Shown one piece after another: positions 43,967-52,576 of a stretch of 64,000 nucleotides of DNA (position 1 is the first letter of the stretch; each line of letters begins with the position of its first letter). Source of the stretch: Lachnospiraceae bacterium (GTDB lineage: Bacteria; Bacillota; Clostridia; Lachnospirales; Lachnospiraceae). The DNA is taken from the NCBI GenBank assembly GCA_910576385.1, contig CAJTIR010000001.1:186001-250000 (forward strand). The letters run 5' to 3'. The notes beneath the pieces are model-generated. The model was not told where the DNA came from and ran no database searches. It was given only the letters and a program-made list of their open reading frames with translations. Position numbers and translations under genes: made by a program.

Positions 43967-44031
43967 GTTTTGAGTTTCCCCATTTTGTAATCCATAGTCC
44001 CAAAAGGTTTCCATCATAAAATGATGGAAAC
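43967..44031 (-). repeat. Small interspersed repeat (TTGAGTTTCC family), copy 2
   Basis: Reverse-orientation match to 8195-8265: on the minus strand GATGGAAACCTTTTGG, ACTATGGATTACAAAATGG and AAACTCAAA follow in the same order. One end holds a perfect hairpin GTTTCCATCAT/ATGATGGAAAC. It lies in the divergent space between the membrane-anchored protein and the CapA-like gene. Confidence 0.7.
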
Positions 44032-44109
44032 ACTTTGCACATGTTAAAGTGTTTAGAGGGATATTTTGTCATTATATTTTTATATGGGAAATCAACAGGA
44101 GGGGCATGG

Positions 44110-45306
44110 ATGAAAAGAAATATAAGAGTGACAATGATTTCATTGGCTGTGGTGCTGTTGGTGGGAATAGGGCTTTATTTCTGGGTGTATGATTCAGGGC
44201 AAAGAGAGAATGATTTTATAGAATATGAAGAGGCCATGCCACAGTCTGCACAGGGTCAGAAAATATATACAGTTTCAGATGCAAAGAGTATAGAATTGAC
44301 TGAAAATCAGATAGAGACAGAAGAACCAGCAGAAGAACAGAACACAAATATGATGACTGAAGAACAGGAACCAGAGGAAGTGACGCTTATTTTTGCAGGG
44401 GATATCTATTTAAGTTCCTATGTACTGAATAATTATAACAGCAGCGGCATTTATGGTGTGGTATCAGAGCCGCTTCTGACAGAAATGCAGCAGGGGGATA
44501 TCACAATTGCCAATCAGGAGTTTCCATTTTCTTTAGGAGGAACCAAAGCGCCAGATAAACAGTTTAATTTTCGTGTTGATCCAATGTATACCAAAATATT
44601 TTCAGAGATGGGGATTGACCTTGTAGGGCTTGCCAATAATCATGCTTTGGACTATGGTACAGAGGCTTTGACAGATACATTCACTGCGCTTAAAACAGCA
44701 GGGATTGCCTATGTTGGAGCAGGGGATGACCTGGCACATGCGATGCAGCCCAGTATTATTCAGGCAGGTCAGCGCAGTTTTGGATTTCTGGCGGCATCCA
44801 GAATAATTCCAGAGATTAGCTGGAATGTGGAAAATCAACAGCCAGGTATGTTGTGCACTTATGACAGCGCACTATTGCGCCAGGCTATCCAGGAGACGAA
44901 GCAGCAGTGTGATTTTTTGACGGTGTATGTGCATTGGGGAATTGAGAAATCCAGCACGCCAGAAGAATACCAAAAACAGCTTGCCTATCAATATATTGAT
45001 GCAGGCGCAGACTTGGTAATCGGCTCTCATCCGCATGTTTTGCAGGGAATTGAGTATTATAATGGCAAGCCTATTGTATATAGCCTTGGAAATTATATCT
45101 TTAATCAGGCAATTAGTTCTACCGTATTACTGAAAGTGCGAGTGACATTGCAGAATGAGGCTGTTTTGAAGCTTATTCCGGCTTATGCCTCTGGTGCCAA
45201 GACACAGTGGATGGACAGTGAGGCAGAGGCAGAATTATATCAGCAGATGGAAGAAATTTCTTTTGGTGTGATGATTGACGCAGACGGCACAGTGAGGATA
45301 AGATGA
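44110..45306 (+). CDS. CapA-family protein, membrane anchored
   Basis: 398 residues. ATG 44110 is chosen for its AGGAGGGG site. One N-terminal helix, an acidic Glu/Gln-rich linker (about 40-90), then the CapA/PgsA calcineurin-like domain: LIFAGDIYLSS, GLANNHALDYG, VYVHWGIE and GSHPHVLQGIEYY with IVYSLGNYIFN. The family is named for poly-gamma-glutamate capsule synthesis, but most members have no tested role and no pgsBC genes are nearby. Confidence 0.85.
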   Translation: MKRNIRVTMISLAVVLLVGIGLYFWVYDSGQRENDFIEYEEAMPQSAQGQKIYTVSDAKSIELTENQIETEEPAEEQNTNMMTEEQEPEEVTLIFAGDIYLSSYVLNNYNSSGIYGVVSEPLLTEMQQGDITIANQEFPFSLGGTKAPDKQFNFRVDPMYTKIFSEMGIDLVGLANNHALDYGTEALTDTFTALKTAGIAYVGAGDDLAHAMQPSIIQAGQRSFGFLAASRIIPEISWNVENQQPGMLCTYDSALLRQAIQETKQQCDFLTVYVHWGIEKSSTPEEYQKQLAYQYIDAGADLVIGSHPHVLQGIEYYNGKPIVYSLGNYIFNQAISSTVLLKVRVTLQNEAVLKLIPAYASGAKTQWMDSEAEAELYQQMEEISFGVMIDADGTVRIR

Positions 45307-45379
45307 AACGGACGCTTTTTTTGCAAGTCGTTTTTTGTCGATAAGGATAATTAGAACATATAAAATGATAGGGTTTGTA

Positions 45380-45408
45380 TTGACGGTTTCCAGTTTCAAT
45401 GTTACAAT
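45380..45408 (+). promoter_or_regulatory. Strong promoter of a candidate small RNA
   Basis: TTGACG at 45380-45385 and TACAAT at 45403-45408 with an ideal 17-bp gap, pointing into a gene-free segment that ends at a terminator about 85 nt later. Confidence 0.7.
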
Positions 45409-45414
45409 GTAATC

Positions 45415-45498
45415 ACAGCTCGAGCAAATCAGCTTTTTCCCCTAATTTGAGTTGATTTGCGTTCCGCCCCAGTGTTTGGCTTCACTGGGGCGGTTTTC
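45415..45498 (+). ncRNA. Candidate small regulatory RNA with a C-rich loop
   Basis: About 84 nt between the promoter at 45380-45408 and a terminator. Hairpin 1 pairs 45424-45435 with 45449-45460 and presents TTTCCCCTAATTT in its loop. Hairpin 2 is the terminator CCGCCCCAGTG (45464-45474) with 45483-45493 followed by T. No reading frame of note. An exposed CCCC loop is typical of Firmicute small RNAs that pair with Shine-Dalgarno sequences. The downstream gene is on the opposite strand, so this is not its leader. Not matched to any named family. Confidence 0.6.
45464..45498 (+). terminator. Terminator of the candidate small RNA
   Basis: Perfect 11-bp GC-rich stem with an 8-nt loop followed by TTTTC. 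Confidence 0.85.
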
Positions 45499-45603
45499 AT
45501 ATTTCATTAAATATCTGTGCATACCCGCAGGGTACGTCGTGTAGGTTTGATAATTGCTTGTAAAAATAAATAATATGGTCTTTTGTAGGAGGTTTAAAAA
45601 TAT

Positions 45604-46314
45604 TTATAGATTATCTTCATCATCAGCCATCCGGTAGCCTACGCCTACTTCTGTGTAAATATAGACGGGTTCGGCTGGATTTGTTTCCAGCTTTCGGCGT
45701 ATATTGGCCATATTTACACGAAGAATTTTGTTATCTGATTCGGCATAGGGGCCCCAGACATTATTCATAACAGCCGAATATGTCATTACTTTGCCTGAAT
45801 TTTGGGCGAGAAAGGCGACAATTTTATATTCAATTGGAGTCAGATGCACGGGTTCTCCTTTTATGGTGATGGTACGTTTGAAAAAATCAATTTTGAGATC
45901 TTTTGCCCGATAAGGATGCATTGGCAGGCCGTGATCATTGTTGAGACGGTTACTATGGCGCAGAGAAGCGCGAATGCGTGCCATTAGTTCTGAAGTGCCA
46001 AAAGGTTTGGTGAGATAATCGTCAGCGCCGGCGTCCAGAGCGCGTACTTTGTCGGTTTCCTGGGTGCGGGCGGAAACTACAATGATCGGGCAGCCAGACC
46101 AGCGGCGGATTTGATAGATAACTTCCATGCCGTCCATATCCGGCAGTCCAAGGTCCAGTAAAAAAATGTCTGGACAGAGGGAAGAGGCCAGGGAGAGTGC
46201 TTCTTTTCCAGTGGTAGCACAGTTTACTCGATAGCCGTGGGAGGTCAGCGTTTTCGAAATAAAGTCACAGATATTTTTTTCGTCTTCAATGATTAAGATG
46301 CTAAATTTATTCAT
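45604..46314 (-). CDS. KdpE-like response regulator
   Basis: 236 residues: receiver (acidic pair in IIEDEKN, phospho-acceptor Asp54 in FLLDLGLPDMDG, Lys in LTKPFG) and OmpR-type winged helix (LTPIEYKIVAFLAQNSGKVMT to TEVGVGYRM). The KdpE-like wording of RTHIxNLRRKLE-type segment (MANIRRKLE) and the KdpD-like partner support the assignment. The start ATG 46314 overlaps the kinase gene by 8 bp; the frame extending to 46479 lies inside that gene. No kdpFABC genes are in the window. Confidence 0.88.
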   Translation of the reverse strand: MNKFSILIIEDEKNICDFISKTLTSHGYRVNCATTGKEALSLASSLCPDIFLLDLGLPDMDGMEVIYQIRRWSGCPIIVVSARTQETDKVRALDAGADDYLTKPFGTSELMARIRASLRHSNRLNNDHGLPMHPYRAKDLKIDFFKRTITIKGEPVHLTPIEYKIVAFLAQNSGKVMTYSAVMNNVWGPYAESDNKILRVNMANIRRKLETNPAEPVYIYTEVGVGYRMADDEDNL

Positions 46315-47386
46315 GGGTATCCTCCTTTGGTAAGGTAAATAAAAATTCTGTCCCTTCGCTGTGGTTTCTTGCCAGGATAGTACCGTGGTGCGCCATGATA
46401 ATGCTGTGGCAGATTGATAGTCCAATACCAAATCCTTTGTGGACGTCAGAGGAAGCAGCGGCAGAGTAGGTTCCATCAAAAATATGCTCTTGATAGTTTT
46501 CGTCTAATCCGATACCATAATCAATGACGCGGAAGTAAACATTTTGTGTCTGGTCTTCGACAATTAACTCCACTGGACGTTTGCTGTGTGAGTGTAGAAA
46601 GGCGTTTTCCATCAAATTGATTAAAACCTGTTCGATCAGCATAGCATCCATAGGGATCATAAGAATTTCTGTAGGCAATGTCACATGGATTTCAGCGTCT
46701 GGGAGACGTTTTTTGAGACGGGTCACAGATTCGGCAACCACTTCATCTACAATTTCTGGAGTTGTATTTAGGTTAGAATCCTCAGCCTGAATATGGGTGA
46801 TGGAGAGAAGATTTTCCACCATATTTAACAGCCAGCTTGCATCATCATGGATGTTATGGAGCAGTTTATTGCGTTCGCTGGCTTTATAATTTCCCCAGTG
46901 TTCTTCCATAGCGGCGCTGGCTCCTAAAATACTGGTCAGAGGAGTGCGCAGATCATGGGAAATTGCACGTAAAAGGTTGGCTCGCATTTTTTCTTTCTCT
47001 GCCTCTAAAAGTTGTTTTTCATGGGCAGCGAGAGCCTGTGTCTGGCGTTTCATCTGGGAGGTGGTGGTGCTAGTGATTAGAGATAGTGTCAGCATACACA
47101 GAAAACGAAATGGATAATCTGAGAGCGAAAAGTTTATATTAAAATAGGGATAAGTGAAAAAACAGTTGATACAGAGAACACCGATAACGGAAGCAAAAAT
47201 GCCGAAAAAATATCCGTTGGTGTATCTGGCAACAGTGATGATGCCAACAATATAAAACAATGCAATATTGGTAAGATTATCAGAAATATGGTGGAACAGG
47301 AGGAAAGTAAGTCCAGTGGTCAATGCCAGCAGTCCGGCTGTGACAAATGAATCGTGTAATAGTTGTTTCATGGTATCTTTTTTCAT
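46307..47386 (-). CDS. KdpD-like sensor kinase lacking the N-terminal KdpD/USP region
   Basis: 359 residues. Four closely spaced membrane helices (DUF4118, about 10-105) are followed by HisKA (AISHDLRTPLTSILGASAAMEE near residue 143) and HATPase (LINLMENAFLHSH, FRVIDYGIGLDENY, GFGIGLSI). This equals the C-terminal half of KdpD (about 900 residues in Escherichia coli) without its Walker and Usp domains. GAGG precedes the ATG. The stimulus may be K+, turgor or something else; no pump genes are adjacent. Confidence 0.87.
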   Translation of the reverse strand: MKKDTMKQLLHDSFVTAGLLALTTGLTFLLFHHISDNLTNIALFYIVGIITVARYTNGYFFGIFASVIGVLCINCFFTYPYFNINFSLSDYPFRFLCMLTLSLITSTTTSQMKRQTQALAAHEKQLLEAEKEKMRANLLRAISHDLRTPLTSILGASAAMEEHWGNYKASERNKLLHNIHDDASWLLNMVENLLSITHIQAEDSNLNTTPEIVDEVVAESVTRLKKRLPDAEIHVTLPTEILMIPMDAMLIEQVLINLMENAFLHSHSKRPVELIVEDQTQNVYFRVIDYGIGLDENYQEHIFDGTYSAAASSDVHKGFGIGLSICHSIIMAHHGTILARNHSEGTEFLFTLPKEDTHE

Positions 47387-47532
47387 TTAAGTACCTCAAT
47401 CGTTGTCTCTTTTGTGAAAGCAGGCAGAACAGAAGTGCTCTGTGTTTTAGGTATCGTTATTAGTCAGATTAAATCGTACCATGAAGAAAGAGGCGATTCA
47501 AGGAAGAATAAGAATTTTAACATTATTTTAGC

Positions 47533-47578
47533 GTAACTACTCAGAACCAGATAATTTGAACGGTCTGACTTTAGTTAC
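47533..47578 (+). repeat. 46-bp deletion derivative of the GTAACTATTCAGAACC element, copy C
   Basis: Starts GTAACTACTCAGAACC and ends TAGTTAC, with ATAATTTGAACGGTCTGA between. Both ends and the AATTTGAACG.TCTGA segment match the right part of copy B, while the middle of about 130 bp is missing. It lies just upstream of trxA. Confidence 0.75.
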
Positions 47579-47612
47579 ATTTTAGCAAAGAAAAATATAG
47601 GAGGAAATTGAT

Positions 47613-47924
47613 ATGGCAGTAGTAAAAGTTACCGCGGATAATTTTGAAACAGAAGTAATGAATAGTGAGGTACCAGTTCTGGTTGATTTTTGGGCGGAAT
47701 GGTGCGTTCCATGTCAAATGCAAGGTCCAGTAATTGACCAGGCGGCACAAGAATTTTCGGGGAAGATCAAGGTTGGAAAGCTGAATGTAGATCAGGAGGG
47801 AGCGTTAGCACAGAAATACGGAGTAATGAGTATTCCTATGCTGGTTTTATTTAAGGATGGCAAGGCGGTGAAGAAAGAAGTTGGATTCCATTCATTAGAA
47901 CAGATTCGTGCAATCATAGCTTGA
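47613..47924 (+). CDS. trxA: Thioredoxin with a CVPC active site
   Basis: 103-residue thioredoxin-fold disulfide reductase. The active site reads WAEWCVPCQMQGPV with Cys31 and Cys34; the usual CGPC has Val in place of Gly, which should shift the redox potential and partner choice. The cis-Pro is present in MSIPMLVLFKDG. AGGAGG precedes the ATG, and a terminator follows, so it is monocistronic. No thioredoxin reductase gene is in the window. It could be a specialised thioredoxin rather than the main one. Confidence 0.93.
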   Translation: MAVVKVTADNFETEVMNSEVPVLVDFWAEWCVPCQMQGPVIDQAAQEFSGKIKVGKLNVDQEGALAQKYGVMSIPMLVLFKDGKAVKKEVGFHSLEQIRAIIA

Positions 47925-47951
47925 CGGAATTATTTGTAGACTTTATAATAA

Positions 47952-47984
47952 AGAGCAGTTACTGATCTGTAACTGTTCTTTTTT
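47952..47984 (+). terminator. Terminator after trxA
   Basis: AGAGCAGTTAC pairs with GTAACTGTTCT (one G-U), followed by TTTTTT. Confidence 0.85.
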
Positions 47985-48073
47985 CATTTCCAGCAGGATA
48001 TACATTGTCGGCAGGATCAGGAATCTTAAGAGAATGTATGTTTAAAATGCAGTATAAAATTTCCACAAAATAG

Positions 48074-48102
48074 TTGACAATCATGTAAAAGTGTATTACT
48101 AT
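48074..48102 (+). promoter_or_regulatory. recA promoter
   Basis: TTGACA at 48074-48079 and TACTAT at 48097-48102, 17-bp gap. An SOS box lies just downstream. Confidence 0.8.
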
Positions 48103-48112
48103 ATTAAATACA

Positions 48113-48126
48113 CGAACATAAGTTCT
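48113..48126 (+). promoter_or_regulatory. LexA (SOS) box of recA
   Basis: CGAACATAAGTTCT fits the Firmicute LexA/DinR consensus CGAAC-N4-GTTC. It covers the expected transcription start, consistent with repression of recA until DNA damage. Confidence 0.8.
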
Positions 48127-48142
48127 TAAAAGGAGAAAGAGT

Positions 48143-49345
48143 ATGGCAAAAGAAGATAAATCAAAAGTATTACAGATTCCGGGGAGCAGAGAGGAAAAAT
48201 TAAAAGCATTGGATGCTGCAATCTCTAAGATTGAGAAGGATTATGGCAAGGGTTCCGTAATGAAGCTGGGAGAATCTGCTAAGAACATGAATGTAGAGGC
48301 AGTCCCGACTGGATGCCTTAGTTTGGATTTGGCGCTTGGGGTAGGAGGAGTGCCTAAGGGAAGAATTATTGAAGTCTATGGACCAGAATCCAGTGGTAAG
48401 ACTACAGTGGCGTTACATATCGTGGCAGAGGTGCAAAAGAACGGTGGGATTGCTGGATTTATTGATGCAGAACATGCCCTAGATCCAGTCTATGCCAAGA
48501 ATATAGGGGTAGATATTGATAATCTTTATATTTCTCAGCCAGATAATGGAGAGCAGGCTTTGGAGATTACTGAGACAATGGTGCGTTCCGGTGCGGTGGA
48601 TATTGTGATTGTCGATTCTGTGGCTGCTCTGGTTCCGAAATCAGAGATTGATGGTGATATGGGGGATTCCCATGTGGGACTGCAGGCACGTTTGATGTCT
48701 CAGGCTTTGCGGAAGCTGACTGCAGTTGTCAGTAAGACAAATTGTATTGTACTTTTTATCAATCAGCTCCGTGAGAAAGTCGGCGTTATGTTCGGCAACC
48801 CTGAGACCACCACAGGCGGACGGGCGCTGAAATTTTATTCTTCTGTGCGTCTGGATGTGAGAAGAGTTGAGACATTAAAACAGGCAGGAGAATTTATCGG
48901 CAATCGTACTAAGGTCAAGGTGGTTAAGAATAAGGTGGCTCCTCCATTTAAAGAAGCAGAATTTGACATTATGTTTGGGCAGGGGATTTCCAGAGAAGGA
49001 GATATTCTAGATCTGGCGGTAGATTTTAACATAATCAATAAATCAGGAGCATGGTTTGCTTACAACAATGTTAAGATTGGCCAGGGAAGAGAAAATGCCA
49101 AGCAGTATCTGCGTGAGAATGATGATGTCTGCCAGGAGGTAGCGCAGAAAGTTCGGGCACAGGTATTAGAGAAGGAAAACGATGAGCAGGAGAAGGAAGA
49201 ATCTGTAGAGGCTTTCAAGAAAAAGGCAGAATCTGCAGATACTTCAAAAAAGAAGGACAAAGAAGAGGCTGTAAAGTCAGAGAAGGAAACGATAGTTTCT
49301 CAGACAGCAAAGACAGACGCGCCGCAAAAAGCGGATGAAACATAA
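48143..49345 (+). CDS. recA: Recombinase RecA
   Basis: ATP-dependent strand-exchange protein and LexA coprotease. 400 residues, longer than the usual 350 because of a Lys/Glu-rich tail (about 345-400, with [20 protein letters not shown]). Walker [10 protein letters not shown], the block [11 protein letters not shown], and loop L2 region [19 protein letters not shown] are all present. AAGGAGAAAG precedes the ATG, and a LexA box lies upstream. recX follows by 30 bp. Confidence 0.97.
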   Translation: MAKEDKSKVLQIPGSREEKLKALDAAISKIEKDYGKGSVMKLGESAKNMNVEAVPTGCLSLDLALGVGGVPKGRIIEVYGPESSGKTTVALHIVAEVQKNGGIAGFIDAEHALDPVYAKNIGVDIDNLYISQPDNGEQALEITETMVRSGAVDIVIVDSVAALVPKSEIDGDMGDSHVGLQARLMSQALRKLTAVVSKTNCIVLFINQLREKVGVMFGNPETTTGGRALKFYSSVRLDVRRVETLKQAGEFIGNRTKVKVVKNKVAPPFKEAEFDIMFGQGISREGDILDLAVDFNIINKSGAWFAYNNVKIGQGRENAKQYLRENDDVCQEVAQKVRAQVLEKENDEQEKEESVEAFKKKAESADTSKKKDKEEAVKSEKETIVSQTAKTDAPQKADET

Positions 49346-49375
49346 CGGATGGAAGGGTAAAGGAAGGAAAGCAGA

Positions 49376-49981
49376 ATGCAGATCGTGCGAATTTCTGAGT
49401 TAGATAAGAAACGTGTTAAAATTATACTGGAGGATAGAACTTATTTTCCGCTGTATAAGGCGGAGCAGAGGCGGTATGATCTGGCAGAGGGGGAGGAACT
49501 TTCCAGTGAACAGTTTCAGGAGATCAGAACAGAAATTCTTATTAAGCGGGCACGGAAAAGAACCATGCATTTATTGGAGCGGATGGATAGAACAGAGGCT
49601 CAATTAAGAGATAAGCTGAGACAGGGATATTATCCAGATGATGTAATTGAGGATGCCATAGCTTATGTGAAGAGTTATCATTATGTAGATGATTTGCGAT
49701 ATGCGCAGAATTATGTGAGATCTCACATGGAACAAAAAAGTCAGAGAAAATTACAGATGGAGCTTTTGTCTAAGGGAGTTCCCAAACAGATGATAACGGA
49801 GGCATTGGAAGAAGAATATCAGCAGGAGAACGAGCGGGAGCTGATTCTAAAATGGATTGAGAAAAAGCAGTATTGTGCCCAGGAAGCAGATATAAAAGAA
49901 AAACGCAGGATGTATCAGTTTCTGTTGCGCAAGGGGTTCCAGTCAGATGATATTTTGCATGTACTAGACTACTTGACATAA
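49376..49981 (+). CDS. recX: Regulatory protein RecX
   Basis: 201 residues, mostly helical, with the RecX three-helix repeats: RTEAQLRDKLRQGYYPDDVIEDAIAYVKSYHYVDDLRYAQNYV near residues 70-115 and a second unit ending GFQSDDILHVLDYL. RecX binds and limits RecA filaments. It follows recA closely and probably shares its SOS control. AAGGAAAG precedes the ATG. Confidence 0.9.
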   Translation: MQIVRISELDKKRVKIILEDRTYFPLYKAEQRRYDLAEGEELSSEQFQEIRTEILIKRARKRTMHLLERMDRTEAQLRDKLRQGYYPDDVIEDAIAYVKSYHYVDDLRYAQNYVRSHMEQKSQRKLQMELLSKGVPKQMITEALEEEYQQENERELILKWIEKKQYCAQEADIKEKRRMYQFLLRKGFQSDDILHVLDYLT

Positions 49982-50110
49982 AGCGGAAAAAAGTATAAAA
50001 TCAGTATGTTGCTATTCATGTCCTTAGATAGAAGGTTATGTGTGCAATTTATTGTATATGACATATTAGAAATGAAAATGTTCTGCTATATGTACAATGA
50101 AAACTAAATA

Positions 50111-50123
50111 AGGAGGTGCTCCT
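50111..50123 (+). promoter_or_regulatory. Ribosome binding site inside a short hairpin (rny)
   Basis: AGGAG-GTG-CTCCT is a perfect 5-bp stem whose left arm is the Shine-Dalgarno sequence; the GTG start follows at once. Closing of the stem would hide the site. Confidence 0.45.
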
Positions 50124-51671
50124 GTGCCAGGAATTATAATCGCTGTAGTAGTCACGTTAATTATTTTCGTACCTATTACTTACTTTGCCACGAATGAACA
50201 TTGTAAGCGCGCTGCAGATTCCAAAATTGGAAGCGCAGAGGAAAAGGCAAGAAAAATAATAGATGAAGCTGTTAAGACTGCTGAGACCAAGAAGCGGGAA
50301 TCCATGCTGGAGATCAAAGAAGAGTCCATTCGCAGTAAGAATGAACTTGACAAAGAAATCAAAGAACGCCGGAATGAGATTCAGCGCAACGAGCGGCGCA
50401 TTATTCAGAAGGAAGAAAATCTGGACCGAAAATTAGAGTCGATCGAGAAGAAGGAAGCAGGTTTTGCGGCGAAGGAAGAAGAAATTAACAGGCAAAAAAA
50501 AGAAGTTTCAAAACTACACGAGGAACGCGTACAGGAACTAGAAAGAATCTCAGGATTAACCTCTGAACAGGCAAAAGATTATCTTTTAAAAATGATTGAA
50601 GATGATGTAAAGCTTGACACTGCAAAATTGATCAAAGAAATGGAAATCAAAGCAAAAGAAGAAGCTGGGAAGAAGGCAAGAGAATATATTGTCACTGCTA
50701 TCCAAAAATGTGCTGCAGATCATGTGGCAGAAACTACAATTTCAGTAGTACAGCTTCCCAATGACGAGATGAAAGGAAGAATTATCGGAAGAGAAGGGAG
50801 AAATATCCGTACATTGGAAACAATGACGGGTGTAGATCTGATTATCGATGATACACCAGAGGCAGTAATACTCTCTGGATTTGACCCGGTTCGTCGGGAA
50901 GTAGCAAGAATTGCTTTGGAAAAATTAATCGTGGATGGGCGTATCCATCCAGCGAGAATCGAAGAGATGGTAGAGAAAGCTCAAAAAGAAGTGGAGACCA
51001 TGATTCGGGAAGAGGGAGAATCGGCAACTCTGGAAGTGGGTGTACATGGAATTCATCCAGAACTTGTTCGTCTGCTGGGCAAGATGAAATTTAGGACAAG
51101 CTATGGACAGAATGCACTGAAGCATTCCATAGAAGTGGCACAACTTTCCGGTTTGTTGGCGGCAGAAATTGGTGTGGATGTGAGAATGGCAAAGCGTGCT
51201 GGTCTTCTCCATGATATTGGAAAGTCTGTTGACCACGAATTACAAGGCTCCCATATTCAAATTGGTGTGGACTTATGTAGAAAATATAAGGAAAGCTCCA
51301 CAATAATTAATGCAGTTGAAGCACATCATGGAGATGTAGAACCACAATCTCTGATTGCATGTTTGGTGCAAGCGGCAGATGCAATTTCAGCAGCCAGACC
51401 AGGAGCAAGAAGAGAAACATTAGAAACATATTCAAACAGATTGAAGCAATTGGAAGACATAGCCAATAATTTCAAGGGTGTTGATAAGTCATTTGCCATT
51501 CAAGCAGGTAGAGAAATTCGGATTATGGTAGTTCCTGAACAGATTAGCGATGCGGATATGGTTTTGTTAGCGCGTGATGTGTCAAAACAGATTGAAAATG
51601 ATTTGGAATATCCAGGACAAATCAAGGTCAATGTAATTCGTGAATCTCGTGTAACTGATTATGCTAAGTAA
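50124..51671 (+). CDS. rny: Ribonuclease Y
   Basis: Membrane-bound endoribonuclease that starts mRNA decay in Firmicutes. 515 residues: N-terminal membrane helix (ITYFATNEH follows it), a long coiled coil (about 30-200), a KH RNA-binding domain ([17 protein letters not shown] near residue 215) and an HD catalytic domain ([12 protein letters not shown] near residue 360, EAHHGDVEP). GTG start with AGGAGG upstream. A good terminator follows. Confidence 0.96.
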   Translation: MPGIIIAVVVTLIIFVPITYFATNEHCKRAADSKIGSAEEKARKIIDEAVKTAETKKRESMLEIKEESIRSKNELDKEIKERRNEIQRNERRIIQKEENLDRKLESIEKKEAGFAAKEEEINRQKKEVSKLHEERVQELERISGLTSEQAKDYLLKMIEDDVKLDTAKLIKEMEIKAKEEAGKKAREYIVTAIQKCAADHVAETTISVVQLPNDEMKGRIIGREGRNIRTLETMTGVDLIIDDTPEAVILSGFDPVRREVARIALEKLIVDGRIHPARIEEMVEKAQKEVETMIREEGESATLEVGVHGIHPELVRLLGKMKFRTSYGQNALKHSIEVAQLSGLLAAEIGVDVRMAKRAGLLHDIGKSVDHELQGSHIQIGVDLCRKYKESSTIINAVEAHHGDVEPQSLIACLVQAADAISAARPGARRETLETYSNRLKQLEDIANNFKGVDKSFAIQAGREIRIMVVPEQISDADMVLLARDVSKQIENDLEYPGQIKVNVIRESRVTDYAK

Positions 51672-51737
51672 AGGATGACACAATTCGGGTCTGTAGTTTG
51701 CCTATGAGATTAGTATGTTCTGTATAAGTTAGGCAAT

Positions 51738-51775
51738 AAGACCGTCAACATAAGAAAGTTGACGGTCTTTTTTAA
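51738..51775 (+). terminator. Terminator after rny
   Basis: AAGACCGTCAAC pairs perfectly with GTTGACGGTCTT, followed by a T run. Confidence 0.9.
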
Positions 51776-51819
51776 TTAGATGGGAGACAACTTCTGCTTA
51801 TACTTATCATTGATACAGA

Positions 51820-51925
51820 CATATGAAATATGTCGCTAAAGCGACTGCGCTCGGCGCGTCAAAGTGCGCAATCCCCTCATGAATGAGGGGCAGGGGAGCT
51901 GATGTGGGATTGCCCACTTTGTTCT
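51820..51925 (+). repeat. Hairpin-rich segment before the NUDIX gene
   Basis: Successive stems: GACATA/TATGTC, GTCGCT/AGCGAC, CCCCTCA/TGAGGGG with a TGAA loop, all inside an outer pair GCAATCCC/GGGATTGC. GC content exceeds that of the flanking genes. No gene. It is a structured leader or spacer of unknown role. Confidence 0.5.
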
Positions 51926-51949
51926 TATAAATTTGTAGGAGGAAGTAAA

Positions 51950-52492
51950 ATGAAACAGCCATTGTTAAGGAGAAAAGAACGGGTTTTAGAGCATCAGGGT
52001 TCCATTTTGGATTTCTATTCTGATTATATGGAATTGCCAGATGGAAAAGTAGAAAAATGGGATTATGTGGAACATCGCAAAGGAGCGGCAGCAGTGATCC
52101 CCGTATTGCCAAATGGTAAAATTTTAATGGTGCGTCAATATCGAAATGCTTTAAACCGTTTTACTTTGGAGATCCCGGCAGGTTCAAGGGATTCTGTAAC
52201 GGAGCCTATCATTGAATGTGCTTCCAGAGAATTGGAGGAAGAGACAGGATATCGTTGTGAAAATCTGGAGTTTTTATTATCTCTTCGCACTACCGTCGCG
52301 TTTTGCAATGAAATGATTGACGTATATGTGGCAAGAGATTTAATCCCTTCCAAGCAGCATCTGGACGAGGGAGAATATATTGAGTTGGAGGAGCATGAAT
52401 TGTCAGAATTGTGTGAGCTGGTTTATCAGGGCGTGATTCAGGATGGCAAGACAGTGGCGGCAATTTTGGCATACAAGAATAAGTATTGCTAA
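51950..52492 (+). CDS. NUDIX hydrolase (ADP-ribose pyrophosphatase type)
   Basis: 180 residues. The NUDIX box is seen as GSRDSVTEPIIECASRELEE followed by ETGYR near residue 85, with one residue more than usual between the first Gly and Glu. Preceding IPAG and overall length match NudF-type ADP-ribose pyrophosphatases. AGGAGGAAG places the start at ATG 51950. It heads the conserved Firmicute order NUDIX-spoIIM-xerD. Confidence 0.9.
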   Translation: MKQPLLRRKERVLEHQGSILDFYSDYMELPDGKVEKWDYVEHRKGAAAVIPVLPNGKILMVRQYRNALNRFTLEIPAGSRDSVTEPIIECASRELEEETGYRCENLEFLLSLRTTVAFCNEMIDVYVARDLIPSKQHLDEGEYIELEEHELSELCELVYQGVIQDGKTVAAILAYKNKYC

Positions 52493-52576
52493 TCGTTACG
52501 CTAATTTTAAAAATATCAGCAGTGATAATTTTTTGTACGAGACCTGCATAAGATAGAAAAAAAGACTGGAAAGCGT

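Noticed and set aside
51902-51949. A Cys-containing N-terminal extension of the NUDIX protein (MWDCPLC).
   Set aside because: The AGGAGGAAG site lies inside the extension and directs ATG 51950; the extension is translated hairpin spacer.
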